From Staphylococcus canis (GTDB lineage: Bacteria > Bacillota > Bacilli > Staphylococcales > Staphylococcaceae), in the NCBI RefSeq assembly GCF_016238445.1, contig NZ_JABANU010000013.1:1-64000 (forward strand): a DNA stretch of 64,000 nt, in the 5' to 3' direction. The notes beneath the pieces are model-generated. The model did not search any database, had not been told where the DNA came from, and was given only the letters and a program-made list of their open reading frames with translations. Below, one piece after another: positions 41,945 through 50,214 of this stretch; within the stretch, counting starts at the first letter, position 1, and every line of letters starts with the position of its first letter. A program made the position numbers and the translations under genes.

Positions 41945-44900
41945 ATGATACCAATTTTAAAATATAATGAACAAGGCGAACTCAAACAAGTTGATGAAAT
42001 TGCAAAACGCGACTTATATAAAGCTGTGCATTCACGCAAAGCAGAAAATGATGAAGAAACGTTCACAGGGACATGTACGAATCTTTATGGCGATATATTA
42101 GAGGACGCATACAGTTATATGCTAGTGCCTTACGACGCAGGATATAGAGAATTTGTGGTTAACCACACAGAACAATATGATGATGTGATTGATTTTGAAG
42201 CGGACGCGTCTTACTTTGAATTTTTGAAGAAATCTAAACCACGCGAACCAAATAAATTAGAAAAAGTCACATTACAACAAGCGATTGAGTTTTGTTTACA
42301 AGGGACAAGGTTTGAACCTGGCGAAATCGAGTACGCAGGCACTCAAACAGTGTCATGGACTGATTACAATAGCCCGTATGATATCTTAAAAATCATATGT
42401 ACCGCATTTAACGTACAATTCGAATCACGCATTATCGTTGACAACAACAGTGTTGTGAATCGATATATTGATGTACGTTTAAAAGGTGCTTTATTTAATG
42501 GCAAAGAGATTATACGTGGTAAAGATTTAATCAGTCTAAAACGTACTGTAGATAAATCTGAGATTGTGACGGCATTATATGCAGTGGGACCAGAACCTGA
42601 AGAAAATAAGCAAAGAGTTACGACTATTGTTACTGATGATAATGCGCAAGAAAGATGGGGCGAACCTGATGGACGTTATAGATGGGACGTCTACAGTCCT
42701 GAAACTGAAGATAACAACATGACATTACAACGACTCACGACGCTTGCAAAAATGGCACTCAATAAGCGTATTAATGCAGCCGTAAGCTATGACATAGAGC
42801 AATACGATTTAGAGTACTATTATCCACATGAAAAGGTTCGTTTTGGCGACTTAGTACGCATTAAAGATATTGAGTTTAAACCACCTTTATACGCAGAAGC
42901 AGAAGTAATTGAAATGGAACGTGACTTGATTAATCCTAGTGATACAAAATATAGAGTCGGTAGTATCAAAGAGTTTAAAGAATCTGATTTACTTCAGAGA
43001 TTCGGTTTTCTGTGGGTATCGATTAAACGTAAATTAGATGACAATATCAACAACGTGAACACGATCGTGAATCAAGTTGTCGATAAAGAGTTGCAATACG
43101 TCGAAAAGAAAATCTTTAAATCTGAGACTGAACCAGAAAACGCGGTCGATGGTATGTACTGGTTCGATACGTCGAATGACAGAGTTGGCGTACTCAAAAA
43201 ACGTGTGGACGGTCAGTGGGTTAACGTTAGTGAAGAAGAGCGTAATGAGATGGGTGGATTAAGTCGTGAAGTTGCGTTATATCGTTCACTCATGACCACA
43301 TTTGAGAATCTTGCTATACAACATCAAAAGTTATATCAAGAAGTCACTGAAATCACGAACAGTCCTTATTTAATTAGTGAACAAATCAAAGGTAACGTCA
43401 ACACTAATCTAAACGCACTAGTAAGTGTGTATAACAATATAAAAACGCGACTTGATAGTATCGATGAAGATACCGCAACAATTAAGTTTTTAATCGATAC
43501 ACAAGCGTTATTTCAAGATTATAGAGCGAAGTTACTTACACTAGATAAAAGTGTTAAAACAGCCAAAGTGGCGATTGATGACCGTTTAAAAACCTTACAA
43601 CAACAATATACAGATGAAAAATTTAAAAATGCCATGAAACAAGTAGCTGATACCTTTGGTATTCAACAGGATGAATCAGGACGTTTTATCGGTCCTCCAG
43701 AAACAGTTGCTCGTATGATAGATGCCTTACGGACAGAAACTAAAGAGGAAATGTCAACGTTGTTAAAAAGAGCTGAATATCAAACAGATAAAGACGGAAT
43801 TGTTGAAAGGTTAGATGCTGCTGATTCCGAACGTAAACAGTTAGCCAACGAGATTACAGACAGAGTTACACTCACAACATTTAATCAAGGTATCAGTGAC
43901 GCGAAAGTTGACGCGACAACGAAAGCAGATAATGCAGAATTAAATGCGAAAGAACATACTAATCAATCTATGACTGTAGCTAATTCATTAGCAAAAGACT
44001 ATTCAAAAACCGCAGAAACAAATGCGAAGGCGTACGCGGATACGTTGAAAGCACAACAAGACAAGACACTAACGACGTATGACACTAGAATTACACAAAA
44101 TGGTAAAGATATAGAATTACGTGCAACTAAAGAAGAATATAACGCGTCTAAAAAGTTACTTGATAAAACGATAGCGCAAATCGTTAATTCTCACACAGGC
44201 ATATCGTTAAGCTATAACGACAATGGTTCTGTGTCTGATTTAGTGCTAGATAATCAAGGTATAGCGCTCAATTCAAACTTGATTAACATTAATCAAGGTG
44301 ACGTGAGTATTCAAAATGGTGTAACGACTATTAAAGATTTAGTTGCGAACAAAATCAAAACAGGACAACTGTCATCAGTTGACAATGGTCTAGTGTTTGA
44401 CATTGATAAAAACGTGATGAACGTTTATGAAAGTGGTGCGATTAACTTCTATACGAAAGGTCGTATCAGTTTTAACAGTGGTAACAGTCGTTTAGATATA
44501 TTTCAACAAAACACGAGTGATGGGCGTAACGTTTTACATTTAGGTGGAGACTTGTTTGCTTACGGTACAGGCGTTACAGACCCAAATAGAGCCGCGTATA
44601 CAGGTTTATCGATATATCCAGGTTTTGGAGCGATTCGATATTCCGCAAATCAACATATATTTACGGCTGGTGGCACTGGCGGTGTATTAGGTTGGGGTAT
44701 GGATTTGAGAGATAGAAACAACTCATCTAATCCTATCATTACACTGAAACCGTACTGGAATGCAGGTACTAGACCTAATTATTACTTAGGTTACCACGAC
44801 GCTATTTTATCAGGTGTTTATACCGATAAATTATACGGCTTACAATGGCTCAATGATAAATTATTTATTAAAAACGTCACATACAACAATCGTGACAGTG

Positions 44901-45019
44901 TAGCAATTACAAATGGCACAGGCGGTTGGGGCTTGTTATTCAGTGATTCTGTGTACATTTACAACGGTACAACGAACAGGGTATACACTAACTTATTATC
45001 ACTCACTAAAATGGCGTAA
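41945..45019 (+). CDS. Tail-associated endopeptidase-like / baseplate hub protein (Tal)
   Basis: 1,024 aa from ATG 41945 (AGGTGG upstream). The N-terminal ~370 aa fit the prophage endopeptidase tail family (YDILKIICTAFNVQFES ... VRFGDLVRIKDIEFKPPLYAEAEVIEMERD). Long coiled-coil regions lie at ~450-720, followed by a C-terminal beta-rich domain (~740-1024) that probably contacts the host. It forms the hub below Dit. Confidence 0.85.
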   Translation: MIPILKYNEQGELKQVDEIAKRDLYKAVHSRKAENDEETFTGTCTNLYGDILEDAYSYMLVPYDAGYREFVVNHTEQYDDVIDFEADASYFEFLKKSKPREPNKLEKVTLQQAIEFCLQGTRFEPGEIEYAGTQTVSWTDYNSPYDILKIICTAFNVQFESRIIVDNNSVVNRYIDVRLKGALFNGKEIIRGKDLISLKRTVDKSEIVTALYAVGPEPEENKQRVTTIVTDDNAQERWGEPDGRYRWDVYSPETEDNNMTLQRLTTLAKMALNKRINAAVSYDIEQYDLEYYYPHEKVRFGDLVRIKDIEFKPPLYAEAEVIEMERDLINPSDTKYRVGSIKEFKESDLLQRFGFLWVSIKRKLDDNINNVNTIVNQVVDKELQYVEKKIFKSETEPENAVDGMYWFDTSNDRVGVLKKRVDGQWVNVSEEERNEMGGLSREVALYRSLMTTFENLAIQHQKLYQEVTEITNSPYLISEQIKGNVNTNLNALVSVYNNIKTRLDSIDEDTATIKFLIDTQALFQDYRAKLLTLDKSVKTAKVAIDDRLKTLQQQYTDEKFKNAMKQVADTFGIQQDESGRFIGPPETVARMIDALRTETKEEMSTLLKRAEYQTDKDGIVERLDAADSERKQLANEITDRVTLTTFNQGISDAKVDATTKADNAELNAKEHTNQSMTVANSLAKDYSKTAETNAKAYADTLKAQQDKTLTTYDTRITQNGKDIELRATKEEYNASKKLLDKTIAQIVNSHTGISLSYNDNGSVSDLVLDNQGIALNSNLININQGDVSIQNGVTTIKDLVANKIKTGQLSSVDNGLVFDIDKNVMNVYESGAINFYTKGRISFNSGNSRLDIFQQNTSDGRNVLHLGGDLFAYGTGVTDPNRAAYTGLSIYPGFGAIRYSANQHIFTAGGTGGVLGWGMDLRDRNNSSNPIITLKPYWNAGTRPNYYLGYHDAILSGVYTDKLYGLQWLNDKLFIKNVTYNNRDSVAITNGTGGWGLLFSDSVYIYNGTTNRVYTNLLSLTKMA

Positions 45020-45030
45020 GGAGGCTTAAC

Positions 45031-45171
45031 ATGGACATTTCACGCTCAGAAGAGTTACTAGCGCAAGAAGTCGCAACGAAATCAATTACAATCGCAAAGT
45101 ATCAAGCGTATGTAGAGGAATTGCAAAAAGAGATTGAAAAACTAAAAGAAGCACAGGCTAGTGAAGAGTAA
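45031..45171 (+). CDS. Small coiled-coil tail-region protein
   Basis: 46 aa (MDISRSEELLAQEVATKSIT ... EELQKEIEKLKEAQ), AAGGAGG upstream. Short coiled coil; possibly a baseplate accessory. Function unknown. Confidence 0.55.
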   Translation: MDISRSEELLAQEVATKSITIAKYQAYVEELQKEIEKLKEAQASEE

Positions 45172-45192
45172 TCACTGGCCTAATTTTTATAT
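45155..45192 (+). terminator. Terminator overlapping the 46-aa gene end
   Basis: AGGC-TAGTGA pairs with TCACT-GGCCT around AGAGTAA, followed by a T-rich stretch. It may reduce readthrough into the lysis genes. Confidence 0.55.
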
Positions 45193-45206
45193 AAAGGAGA
45201 ATTTTT

Positions 45207-45527
45207 ATGTTACAAAATTACAGAAAGCAAGTTACTATTTTTTATCTAGTTGAGGTTAATATTACAGGTGGAGAACACTATGCTAATCCTTTAGCTAAAC
45301 AGTGGAACACTAACGCATTCATGACTGTGAGTACACCAGACCAAGCGCACAAATTCCAAGACAAGCAATCCGCAATTAAAGTTGCAAAGATTCAAAATAT
45401 GTTGAGTGAAGCATTAGGTTCAACAAATCGTGTTTATGTGTGCGAAGGTGTAACGAATAACACACTTTATGATGAAAACGGGGAAGTGACAGAACCTGAA
45501 AGTTTTGAACCTGAACCTAAAAAATAA
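45207..45527 (+). CDS. Small tail-region protein of unknown function
   Basis: 106 aa with a GGAGAA ribosome site. A soluble alpha/beta protein (VTIFYLVEVNITGGEHYANP ... FQDKQSAIKVAKIQNMLSEAL) ending in a Glu/Pro tail. Related small genes sit between hub and holin in staphylococcal phages. Function unknown. Confidence 0.6.
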   Translation: MLQNYRKQVTIFYLVEVNITGGEHYANPLAKQWNTNAFMTVSTPDQAHKFQDKQSAIKVAKIQNMLSEALGSTNRVYVCEGVTNNTLYDENGEVTEPESFEPEPKK

Positions 45528-45549
45528 AATGTAAGTAGGTGAGTTACAT

Positions 45550-45846
45550 GTGGAACCTAACAAGCTTTTAGACCACGAAAGTAGATTAAGGAGATTGGAA
45601 AAAAATGACGATAAAATTTTTGATTCATTAGAAGAGATTAAAAACGCTCAACACGGACAACATCTAATTAATCAAAAAATGGACTTCACCTTAGACGCGA
45701 TAAACCAAGATAGAGAAAACGAAAAAGAAAAGAAGAAAGAAAATGATAAGAATATCAAAGACATGAAAATGTGGGTTCTAGGTTTAGTAGGTACAATTAT
45801 TAGTACGATTATCATCGGTATTTTACGTTTATGGCTTGGAATTTAA
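45550..45846 (+). CDS. DUF2951/XhlA-like membrane-anchored protein
   Basis: 98 aa from GTG. An N-terminal coiled coil (ESRLRRLEKNDDKIFDSLEEI ...) and a C-terminal membrane helix (MWVLGLVGTIISTIIIGIL). This layout is that of XhlA-type lysis accessory proteins, which act with holin and amidase. It lies just upstream of the holin. Confidence 0.75.
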   Translation: MEPNKLLDHESRLRRLEKNDDKIFDSLEEIKNAQHGQHLINQKMDFTLDAINQDRENEKEKKKENDKNIKDMKMWVLGLVGTIISTIIIGILRLWLGI

Positions 45847-45861
45847 AGGAGGTGAGTGCTT

Positions 45862-45924
45862 ATGCTAAAACTTATCGTCGGAGCTTCACTGTGGACATGC
45901 GTTTGGTTTGGAGTATGTAAATAA
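45862..45924 (+). CDS. Possible 20-aa peptide
   Basis: MLKLIVGASLWTCVWFGVCK with an ideal AAAGGAGGTGA ribosome site 5-8 nt before ATG. A short hydrophobic peptide ahead of the holin. It may be a real small gene or a coupling element. Confidence 0.4.
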   Translation: MLKLIVGASLWTCVWFGVCK

Positions 45925-45932
45925 CACTAGTT

Positions 45933-45963
45933 GCGGATACCTTTCGAGGTGTCCGTTTCTTTT
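45933..45963 (+). terminator. Terminator before the holin gene
   Basis: CGGATACCT-ttcg-AGGTGTCCG (one G-T pair) followed by TTTCTTTT. Confidence 0.75.
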
Positions 45964-45975
45964 AGGAGGTTAATT

Positions 45976-46224
45976 ATGCAAGATAAAATTAAGCAATTCG
46001 TGGCTTTAATTGGTGGTTTTTTAGGTGCACTATATCTAGCATTAAATGCAAGTGGTATTAGTGCGGAGTGGATTAATCCACGAGCAGTTGACGCATGGAT
46101 TAACGTTGCTAATACCGGTGTGCCTTTATTAATGGTAGGTTACGGTATTTGGAAAAACACATTTATCGTTAAAAAATCAGCGCGTGAGCAAGAAGAGTAT
46201 TTGAAATCGAAGGGATTGAAGTAA
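45976..46224 (+). CDS. Phage holin
   Basis: 82 aa from ATG 45976 (AGGAGG upstream). Two membrane helices (FVALIGGFLGALYLALNASG and VANTGVPLLMVGYGIWKNTF) and a charged C-terminus (KKSAREQEEYLKSKG), the pattern of small class II holins of the SPP1/phi-LC3 sort. It permeabilises the membrane for endolysin release. Confidence 0.85.
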   Translation: MQDKIKQFVALIGGFLGALYLALNASGISAEWINPRAVDAWINVANTGVPLLMVGYGIWKNTFIVKKSAREQEEYLKSKGLK

Positions 46225-46225
46225 T

Positions 46226-46375
46226 ATGAAATTAAACGATACTGAAATACTAGAAGGAATTGGCAAAGTTGAACAAAAAGAGATTGACAACATTGAGTTA
46301 GAAGACCACAAAAAAGATGAATTTATCGGATTACAAGCTGATATTGAGGAGGCTTCATTATGGGATACAAAATAG
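46226..46375 (+). CDS. Small acidic phage protein before the endolysin
   Basis: 49 aa (MKLNDTEILEGIGKVEQKEI), helical and acidic, 1 nt after the holin stop and overlapping the endolysin start by 16 nt. Function unknown. Confidence 0.55.
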   Translation: MKLNDTEILEGIGKVEQKEIDNIELEDHKKDEFIGLQADIEEASLWDTK

Positions 46376-47208
46376 TGAATATGTGGACACCTTCATATTT
46401 ATACCCTTACAAATCGCCATACTATATGCAACCAAATAAGTTAGCGATTCATAATACAGGTAATACAGTGAGCGCACGCAATGAAGTGACGTATATGAAT
46501 AGTAACTACAATTACGTATCATATCACGTTGCAGTGGACGAAAAAGAGGTCGTGCAGGCAATACCATTTAATAGAAACGCTTTTCACACAGGAGATGGAA
46601 TTGGCGCAAATTCGGGCAATAGAACGGCCATAGGTATTGAAATCTGTTACTCAATGGACAATGGTTATAGTGGTGCTAAATCTGAACGCTACAAGCAGGC
46701 AGAGGATAATGCGGCGTTATATGCGGCTCACGTGTTACACCAGTACGGCTGGGGAATTGATAGAATGTATCAACATTATTGGTACAGTGGTAAAGATTGC
46801 CCACATAAAATGCGTGCTACAGGAACATGGGGCGAATTTGAAAATAGAGTACAACACTACTTAAATCAAATTAAATCAGGCGAAAAGATTACACAACCAC
46901 AAGCAAAATCAACAACTTCAAAAGTTGGCGAATGGAACAGAAATCAATATGGTACTTTATATAAAGAAGAAAAATTCAGATTCACTGCAAATTCGGATAT
47001 TATCGCTCGTTTAGAGGGGCCTTTTAGAAGTTGTCCAGTTGGATATACATTCCAAAAAGGCGGATATGTAGATTATGACGAATTGATGTTACAAGATGGC
47101 CATGTTTGGATTGGATATACTTATAAAGGTATACGTTACTACTTACCTATTCGAACATGGAACTCACAAACTGGTGCTGTTGGTAAGCTACGGGGTACTA
47201 TTAAGTAG
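46360..47208 (+). CDS. Endolysin: N-acetylmuramoyl-L-alanine amidase with SH3b domain
   Basis: 282 aa. Amidase_2/PGRP-type catalytic domain (~25-165) with zinc ligands in KLAIHNTGNT, the GNRTAIGIEICYS segment and CPHKMR. A C-terminal SH3b wall-binding domain (~200-280) starts near WNRNQYGTLYKEEKF. There is no CHAP domain, unlike many staphylococcal endolysins. Cleaves the amide bond between muramic acid and alanine. Confidence 0.93.
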   Translation: MGYKIVNMWTPSYLYPYKSPYYMQPNKLAIHNTGNTVSARNEVTYMNSNYNYVSYHVAVDEKEVVQAIPFNRNAFHTGDGIGANSGNRTAIGIEICYSMDNGYSGAKSERYKQAEDNAALYAAHVLHQYGWGIDRMYQHYWYSGKDCPHKMRATGTWGEFENRVQHYLNQIKSGEKITQPQAKSTTSKVGEWNRNQYGTLYKEEKFRFTANSDIIARLEGPFRSCPVGYTFQKGGYVDYDELMLQDGHVWIGYTYKGIRYYLPIRTWNSQTGAVGKLRGTIK

Positions 47209-47249
47209 TTAAATATGCTATACTATAGATACAACCTTTCAGTAAGCTT

Positions 47250-47279
47250 AGAAGCGGTCATTGTACCGCTTCTTTTTTT
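47250..47279 (+). terminator. Lysis-operon terminator 1
   Basis: AGAAGCGGT-cattgt-ACCGCTTCT then seven T. Probably the main end of the late transcript. Confidence 0.85.
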
Positions 47280-47322
47280 ATGTTACACTATACATAGACC
47301 GACTCTATATAGTAATATTTTT

Positions 47323-47353
47323 ATAGGATAGTCATTGCGACTGTCCTATTTTT
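47323..47353 (+). terminator. Terminator 2
   Basis: ATAGGATAGTC-attgc-GACTGTCCTAT then T run. Confidence 0.8.
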
Positions 47354-47471
47354 GTGGTATATTTAATTCACGGTATCAAGATACCGTTAGCTTATTTTTA
47401 TTCGGGTGGCGCGTTTTTGTGAGTGTAATATAATACACTTGTATGTACATTATATTCGCCACTTGGCCGAA

Positions 47472-47502
47472 AAGGTAGTCATAGCGACTACCTTCTTTTT
47501 TT
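47472..47502 (+). terminator. Terminator 3
   Basis: AAGGTAGTC-atagc-GACTACCTT then T run; same loop family as terminator 2. Confidence 0.8.
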
Positions 47503-47623
47503 ATGCTTAAAATAATTATCAAAAAAATACCTTCGTTATTTTAATGATAGAGCGAATTTGCTATACTTTAACAAGTATATAAACATCATATATCAAAATA
47601 TGATTAATAAAAGAGGTGTTACA

Positions 47624-48847
47624 ATGGATTACAAGCCTTTAAAGATACTATTTCATATGTATGGTTGGGAAAATATGGAAACGGAGTATGAAATGAGAAA
47701 AAATAGTTATTCATCTTATGTGACTAATATATTTATAAATCCAATACAAGACGAAAAACAAAAAAGAGATGTTAGTTACCCTTTGTTTTTTATTGTAACT
47801 AAAAGTTTAGCTTCAGACTTAGAAAAGGTATTGAATAATTCTGCTAAAATCCAGTATTTATCCTCACTTCAACCTGGCATTGCAAATGATGCATATATAA
47901 AACGTTTACTAATTAATGAACTTCAAAGCACTAACGAAACGGAAAATGTAAGAAGTACAAAAAAAGAAATTGCAGCCTCTATAAATAAAACTAAAGGATC
48001 AAATAAAAGATTTGATGGACTCGTTGATCAATACTTGATGATGAAAAGTGGAGATATTGAGTTTAATACTCTTTCAGACATAAGAAAAATATTTGATTCC
48101 ATTGTTTCAAGTGAAATAAAAGAGAAAGATTTACCTGATGGTAATTTGTTCCGGAAAAATTCAATAGGGGTATATGATGAAGGTAAAAATAAATGGATTC
48201 ATAGAAATGAATTTACAGAACCAGAAATTTATGAATTTTTGACTTTAATTTTAGAATTTATAAAGCATTACAATGCGCCAGAAGTATTTAAAATTATGGC
48301 GAGTCATTTTATGTTTGAATATTTACATCCATTTTATGATGGTAATGGCAGACTAGGAAGGTATTTGTTAGCTAAATTATTAAACGATAATTTGGATTCT
48401 TTTACTGCATTAACCTTTTCACATGTGGTAAATAGTAATAAAGGTAAATATTATAAATCTTTCGAAAATGCTTCAAATTTTTATAATAAAGGAGAGTTGA
48501 CAAGTTTTATAGGGGATATGCTTCAAATGTTAATAGAAGGTCAAGAAACTATCATTGAAACATTTGAAAATAACAATGAAGTTATTGTTAGATTAGATAA
48601 TGCATTGAAATCAAAGGATTTAAATAAGTATGAATACGCTGTTTTGTTCGTTTTATTACAAGATAAAGTTTTCGGCAGTAAATATTCAAGAATTAGTTTA
48701 AAATCGCTTAAAGAATTTGTTGGTTTTTCGAGATATAAAATTAATGAGGCTATTGAGATGCATAAAGATAAGCTTATACAAATTCAAAGAAATCCAGTCA
48801 TTTATGAAGTTAAAGAATCTTTTATTGATGAGTTATTAACTGAATGA
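47624..48847 (+). CDS. Fic-domain protein (predicted AMP transferase), prophage cargo
   Basis: 407 aa from ATG 47624 (AGAGGTG upstream). The full Fic motif HPFYDGNGRLGR starts at residue 235, with the catalytic His and both Arg. The inhibitory-helix motif T-x3-E-N lies at ~103-108 (LQSTNETEN), so this is the self-inhibited class with the inhibitor N-terminal. The C-terminal ~100 aa look like a winged helix (ISLKSLKEFVGFSRYKINEAI). Fic enzymes usually AMPylate proteins; the target is unknown. It is in the lysogenic-conversion position after the endolysin. Confidence 0.88.
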   Translation: MDYKPLKILFHMYGWENMETEYEMRKNSYSSYVTNIFINPIQDEKQKRDVSYPLFFIVTKSLASDLEKVLNNSAKIQYLSSLQPGIANDAYIKRLLINELQSTNETENVRSTKKEIAASINKTKGSNKRFDGLVDQYLMMKSGDIEFNTLSDIRKIFDSIVSSEIKEKDLPDGNLFRKNSIGVYDEGKNKWIHRNEFTEPEIYEFLTLILEFIKHYNAPEVFKIMASHFMFEYLHPFYDGNGRLGRYLLAKLLNDNLDSFTALTFSHVVNSNKGKYYKSFENASNFYNKGELTSFIGDMLQMLIEGQETIIETFENNNEVIVRLDNALKSKDLNKYEYAVLFVLLQDKVFGSKYSRISLKSLKEFVGFSRYKINEAIEMHKDKLIQIQRNPVIYEVKESFIDELLTE

Positions 48848-49022
48848 TTGTCCCCTAAAATATTAGTGTTATAATATAAAAAAAGCGGTACACATCTGCG
48901 GAGTGTACTTAAGGTAACTGTTGCGACGGTTGCCTCTTTTTTTTATGGTATAATATAGGTATTAAAACGCATTTAACTTAATCATTCTAAATTAACCACA
49001 CTAAAAAGTGTGGTCTTTTTTT
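48848..49022 (+). other. Post-Fic untranslated region with two short hairpin units
   Basis: No gene is seen. TATAAT at about 48870 (TTGTCC 16 bp upstream) is followed by GTACAC/GTGTAC and a terminator at 48912-48943. A second TATAAT at 48949-48954 is followed by the terminator ACCACACT/AGTGTGGT at 48995-49022. These could be two short RNAs or Fic terminators plus remnants. Confidence 0.4.
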
Positions 49023-49058
49023 ATGCGAAAAAAAATTAAAAAAAGTTAGGGAAAAGTG

Positions 49059-49087
49059 TTGACTCATTCCCAATTGGGTAGTATAAT
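49059..49087 (+). promoter_or_regulatory. Strong promoter with palindromic spacer for the 44-aa peptide gene
   Basis: TTGACT at 49059-49064, a 17-bp spacer and TATAAT at 49082-49087. The spacer holds the perfect palindrome CCCAATTGGG (49070-49079), a likely repressor site. Confidence 0.8.
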
Positions 49088-49116
49088 TATATATGTAAGT
49101 TAGTTGATAGCTTACA

Positions 49117-49139
49117 AACCACCATGAGAGGAGGTGGTT
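49117..49139 (+). promoter_or_regulatory. Hairpin covering the ribosome site of the peptide gene
   Basis: AACCACC (49117-49123) pairs with GGTGGTT (49133-49139); the Shine-Dalgarno GAGGAGG is in the loop and right arm, 4-8 nt before the ATG at 49143. A second stem GTAAG/CTTAC (49096-49100/49111-49115) precedes it. Such masking limits translation. Confidence 0.65.
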
Positions 49140-49142
49140 AAA

Positions 49143-49277
49143 ATGGAAGACATCATAAAAATGCTGATGTTCATTGTACTTGTGGGAATACAACGAACAC
49201 CAGCAATTCTAAAACAACTAAGAAAATGGCATCTTGATTATCTAAATCATAAAAAAGATAATCAGAATAATGATTGA
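49143..49277 (+). CDS. 44-aa peptide, candidate type I toxin
   Basis: MEDIIKMLMFIVLVGIQRTP begins a peptide with a short hydrophobic N-terminal segment and a basic, then Lys/Asn-rich tail (LKQLRKWHLDYLNHKKDNQN). It is a single-gene unit: strong promoter, structured leader, own terminator, and an antisense promoter just beyond its 3' end. That is the layout of Gram-positive type I toxins such as TxpA/BsrG. The hydrophobic part is shorter than usual, so another small-peptide role is possible. Confidence 0.6.
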   Translation: MEDIIKMLMFIVLVGIQRTPAILKQLRKWHLDYLNHKKDNQNND

Positions 49278-49311
49278 TTCCAAAGGGGTTAATAGCCCCT
49301 TACCTCTTTTC
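49250..49311 (-). ncRNA. Candidate antisense RNA to the 44-aa peptide mRNA
   Basis: On the minus strand TTGAAA (49341-49346), a 17-bp spacer and TATAAT (49318-49323) would start RNA near 49311. It would run leftward through the mRNA terminator and the end of the peptide frame. A weak AATCA/TGATT hairpin followed by six T (plus-strand A run 49251-49256) could end it after about 60 nt. No expression evidence is available. Confidence 0.5.
49283..49306 (+). terminator. Terminator of the peptide gene
   Basis: AAGGGG-ttaatag-CCCCTT followed by a T-containing stretch. Lies within the proposed antisense overlap. Confidence 0.75.
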
Positions 49312-49346
49312 ATGGTTATTATATAATACAAGAAGGTGCATTTCAA

Positions 49347-49499
49347 TTGTATATACTTATTTTCATATTAATAATTGTTATGGTGTTACCTGAAATTATC
49401 AAATTAGCTAGAGTGTTACACATGAGAAAACTAGGATATAAATATGAGGGTGATAAGCTTGTCAGAGTACAAAAAAACAATTCAAAAACTGCTAGATAG
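49347..49499 (+). CDS. Small membrane protein upstream of the HTH gene
   Basis: 50 aa from TTG (GAAGGTG upstream), starting with a membrane helix (YILIFILIIVMVLPEIIKLA), then a basic tail. It overlaps the next gene by about 41 nt. TATAAT at 49320-49325 on this strand may be its promoter. Function unknown; such a gene is common at the attR end of staphylococcal phages. Confidence 0.55.
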   Translation: MYILIFILIIVMVLPEIIKLARVLHMRKLGYKYEGDKLVRVQKNNSKTAR

Positions 49500-49977
49500 C
49501 AAAGTATCAGGTTATCAAATTCATCAAAGTACTGGTATATCACAGGGACGCATTTCTGACTTAAGAAGAGGTGCTAGAAAATTAGGTGGTATAACACTAG
49601 ACACTGCCGAAAAATTATACAAATATCAAAAAGAAATCGAGGAGGAAACGAAAATGATCAAATGGACAGGAAAAACTACAAGCGGGGTACACACTTATAA
49701 AGCAGAAGGTAAAAATTACAAAGAACTTTATCACAATATCGTTGATAAATATGGTTATGACTTTTTAGATGCTGATGTATACGAGATTCAGTTACTTAAA
49801 AAAAATAATGAAGATTTAGAACGATACGATATTGATTCTGAAGGTATCGGAAATTGGGAAAAATACGAAGAGTTTGAAAGTGGCAATATCGAATATTTAG
49901 AAGATGAAGATTATCGTGAGTTAATCGAAAATAGTAAAGGTAATGCATATCATCAAGAATTTGAAGAAGTAGAATAA
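49459..49977 (+). CDS. HTH protein fused to a second domain, with strong internal start
   Basis: 172 aa from TTG 49459 (GAGGGTG upstream). The N-terminal ~60 aa are helix-turn-helix (YKKTIQKLLDSKVSGYQIHQ ... SQGRISDLRRG). The remaining ~108 aa form a separate acidic domain starting MIKWTGKTTSGVHTYKAEG. An internal ATG at 49654 has a GAGGAGG ribosome site, so the C-terminal domain is probably also made alone. A degenerate copy of the HTH region lies at ~50560-50660. Confidence 0.7.
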   Translation: MSEYKKTIQKLLDSKVSGYQIHQSTGISQGRISDLRRGARKLGGITLDTAEKLYKYQKEIEEETKMIKWTGKTTSGVHTYKAEGKNYKELYHNIVDKYGYDFLDADVYEIQLLKKNNEDLERYDIDSEGIGNWEKYEEFESGNIEYLEDEDYRELIENSKGNAYHQEFEEVE

Positions 49978-50214
49978 ATTTAAGGCTAGGGTAAAACCTA
50001 GCCTATTTTGAATTGAAATTTTAAGGGCAAAAAAGGCGTTTTTATCAGGATTAAACCTAAATCTTGCACCCACTTTTCTATAATCTTAATTTTGGGTGCA
50101 TTAGTGGGTGCAGAAGAATAAAAACCAATATATTTGTATGTGTTAAAATGTTGATTTTGCTAGCTTTTTACGGTTTAAAACGCTATTATATATCTTGAAA
50201 AAATACATAGAACG

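Larger units (their letters stand above)
47209..47510 (+). ncRNA. Hairpin-dense untranslated region after the endolysin
   Basis: No gene is seen. Three rho-independent hairpins with T runs lie at 47250-47279, 47323-47353 and 47472-47502. The last two share the core GTCATNGCGAC. Between them are CGGTATC/GATACCG (47373-47388) and a long-range GTGGCG/CGCCAC pairing (about 47405-47463) enclosing the palindromic AGTGTA...TACACT. TATACT and TATAAT boxes precede hairpins, so short RNAs are possible, but simple stacked terminators would also explain it. Confidence 0.45.
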
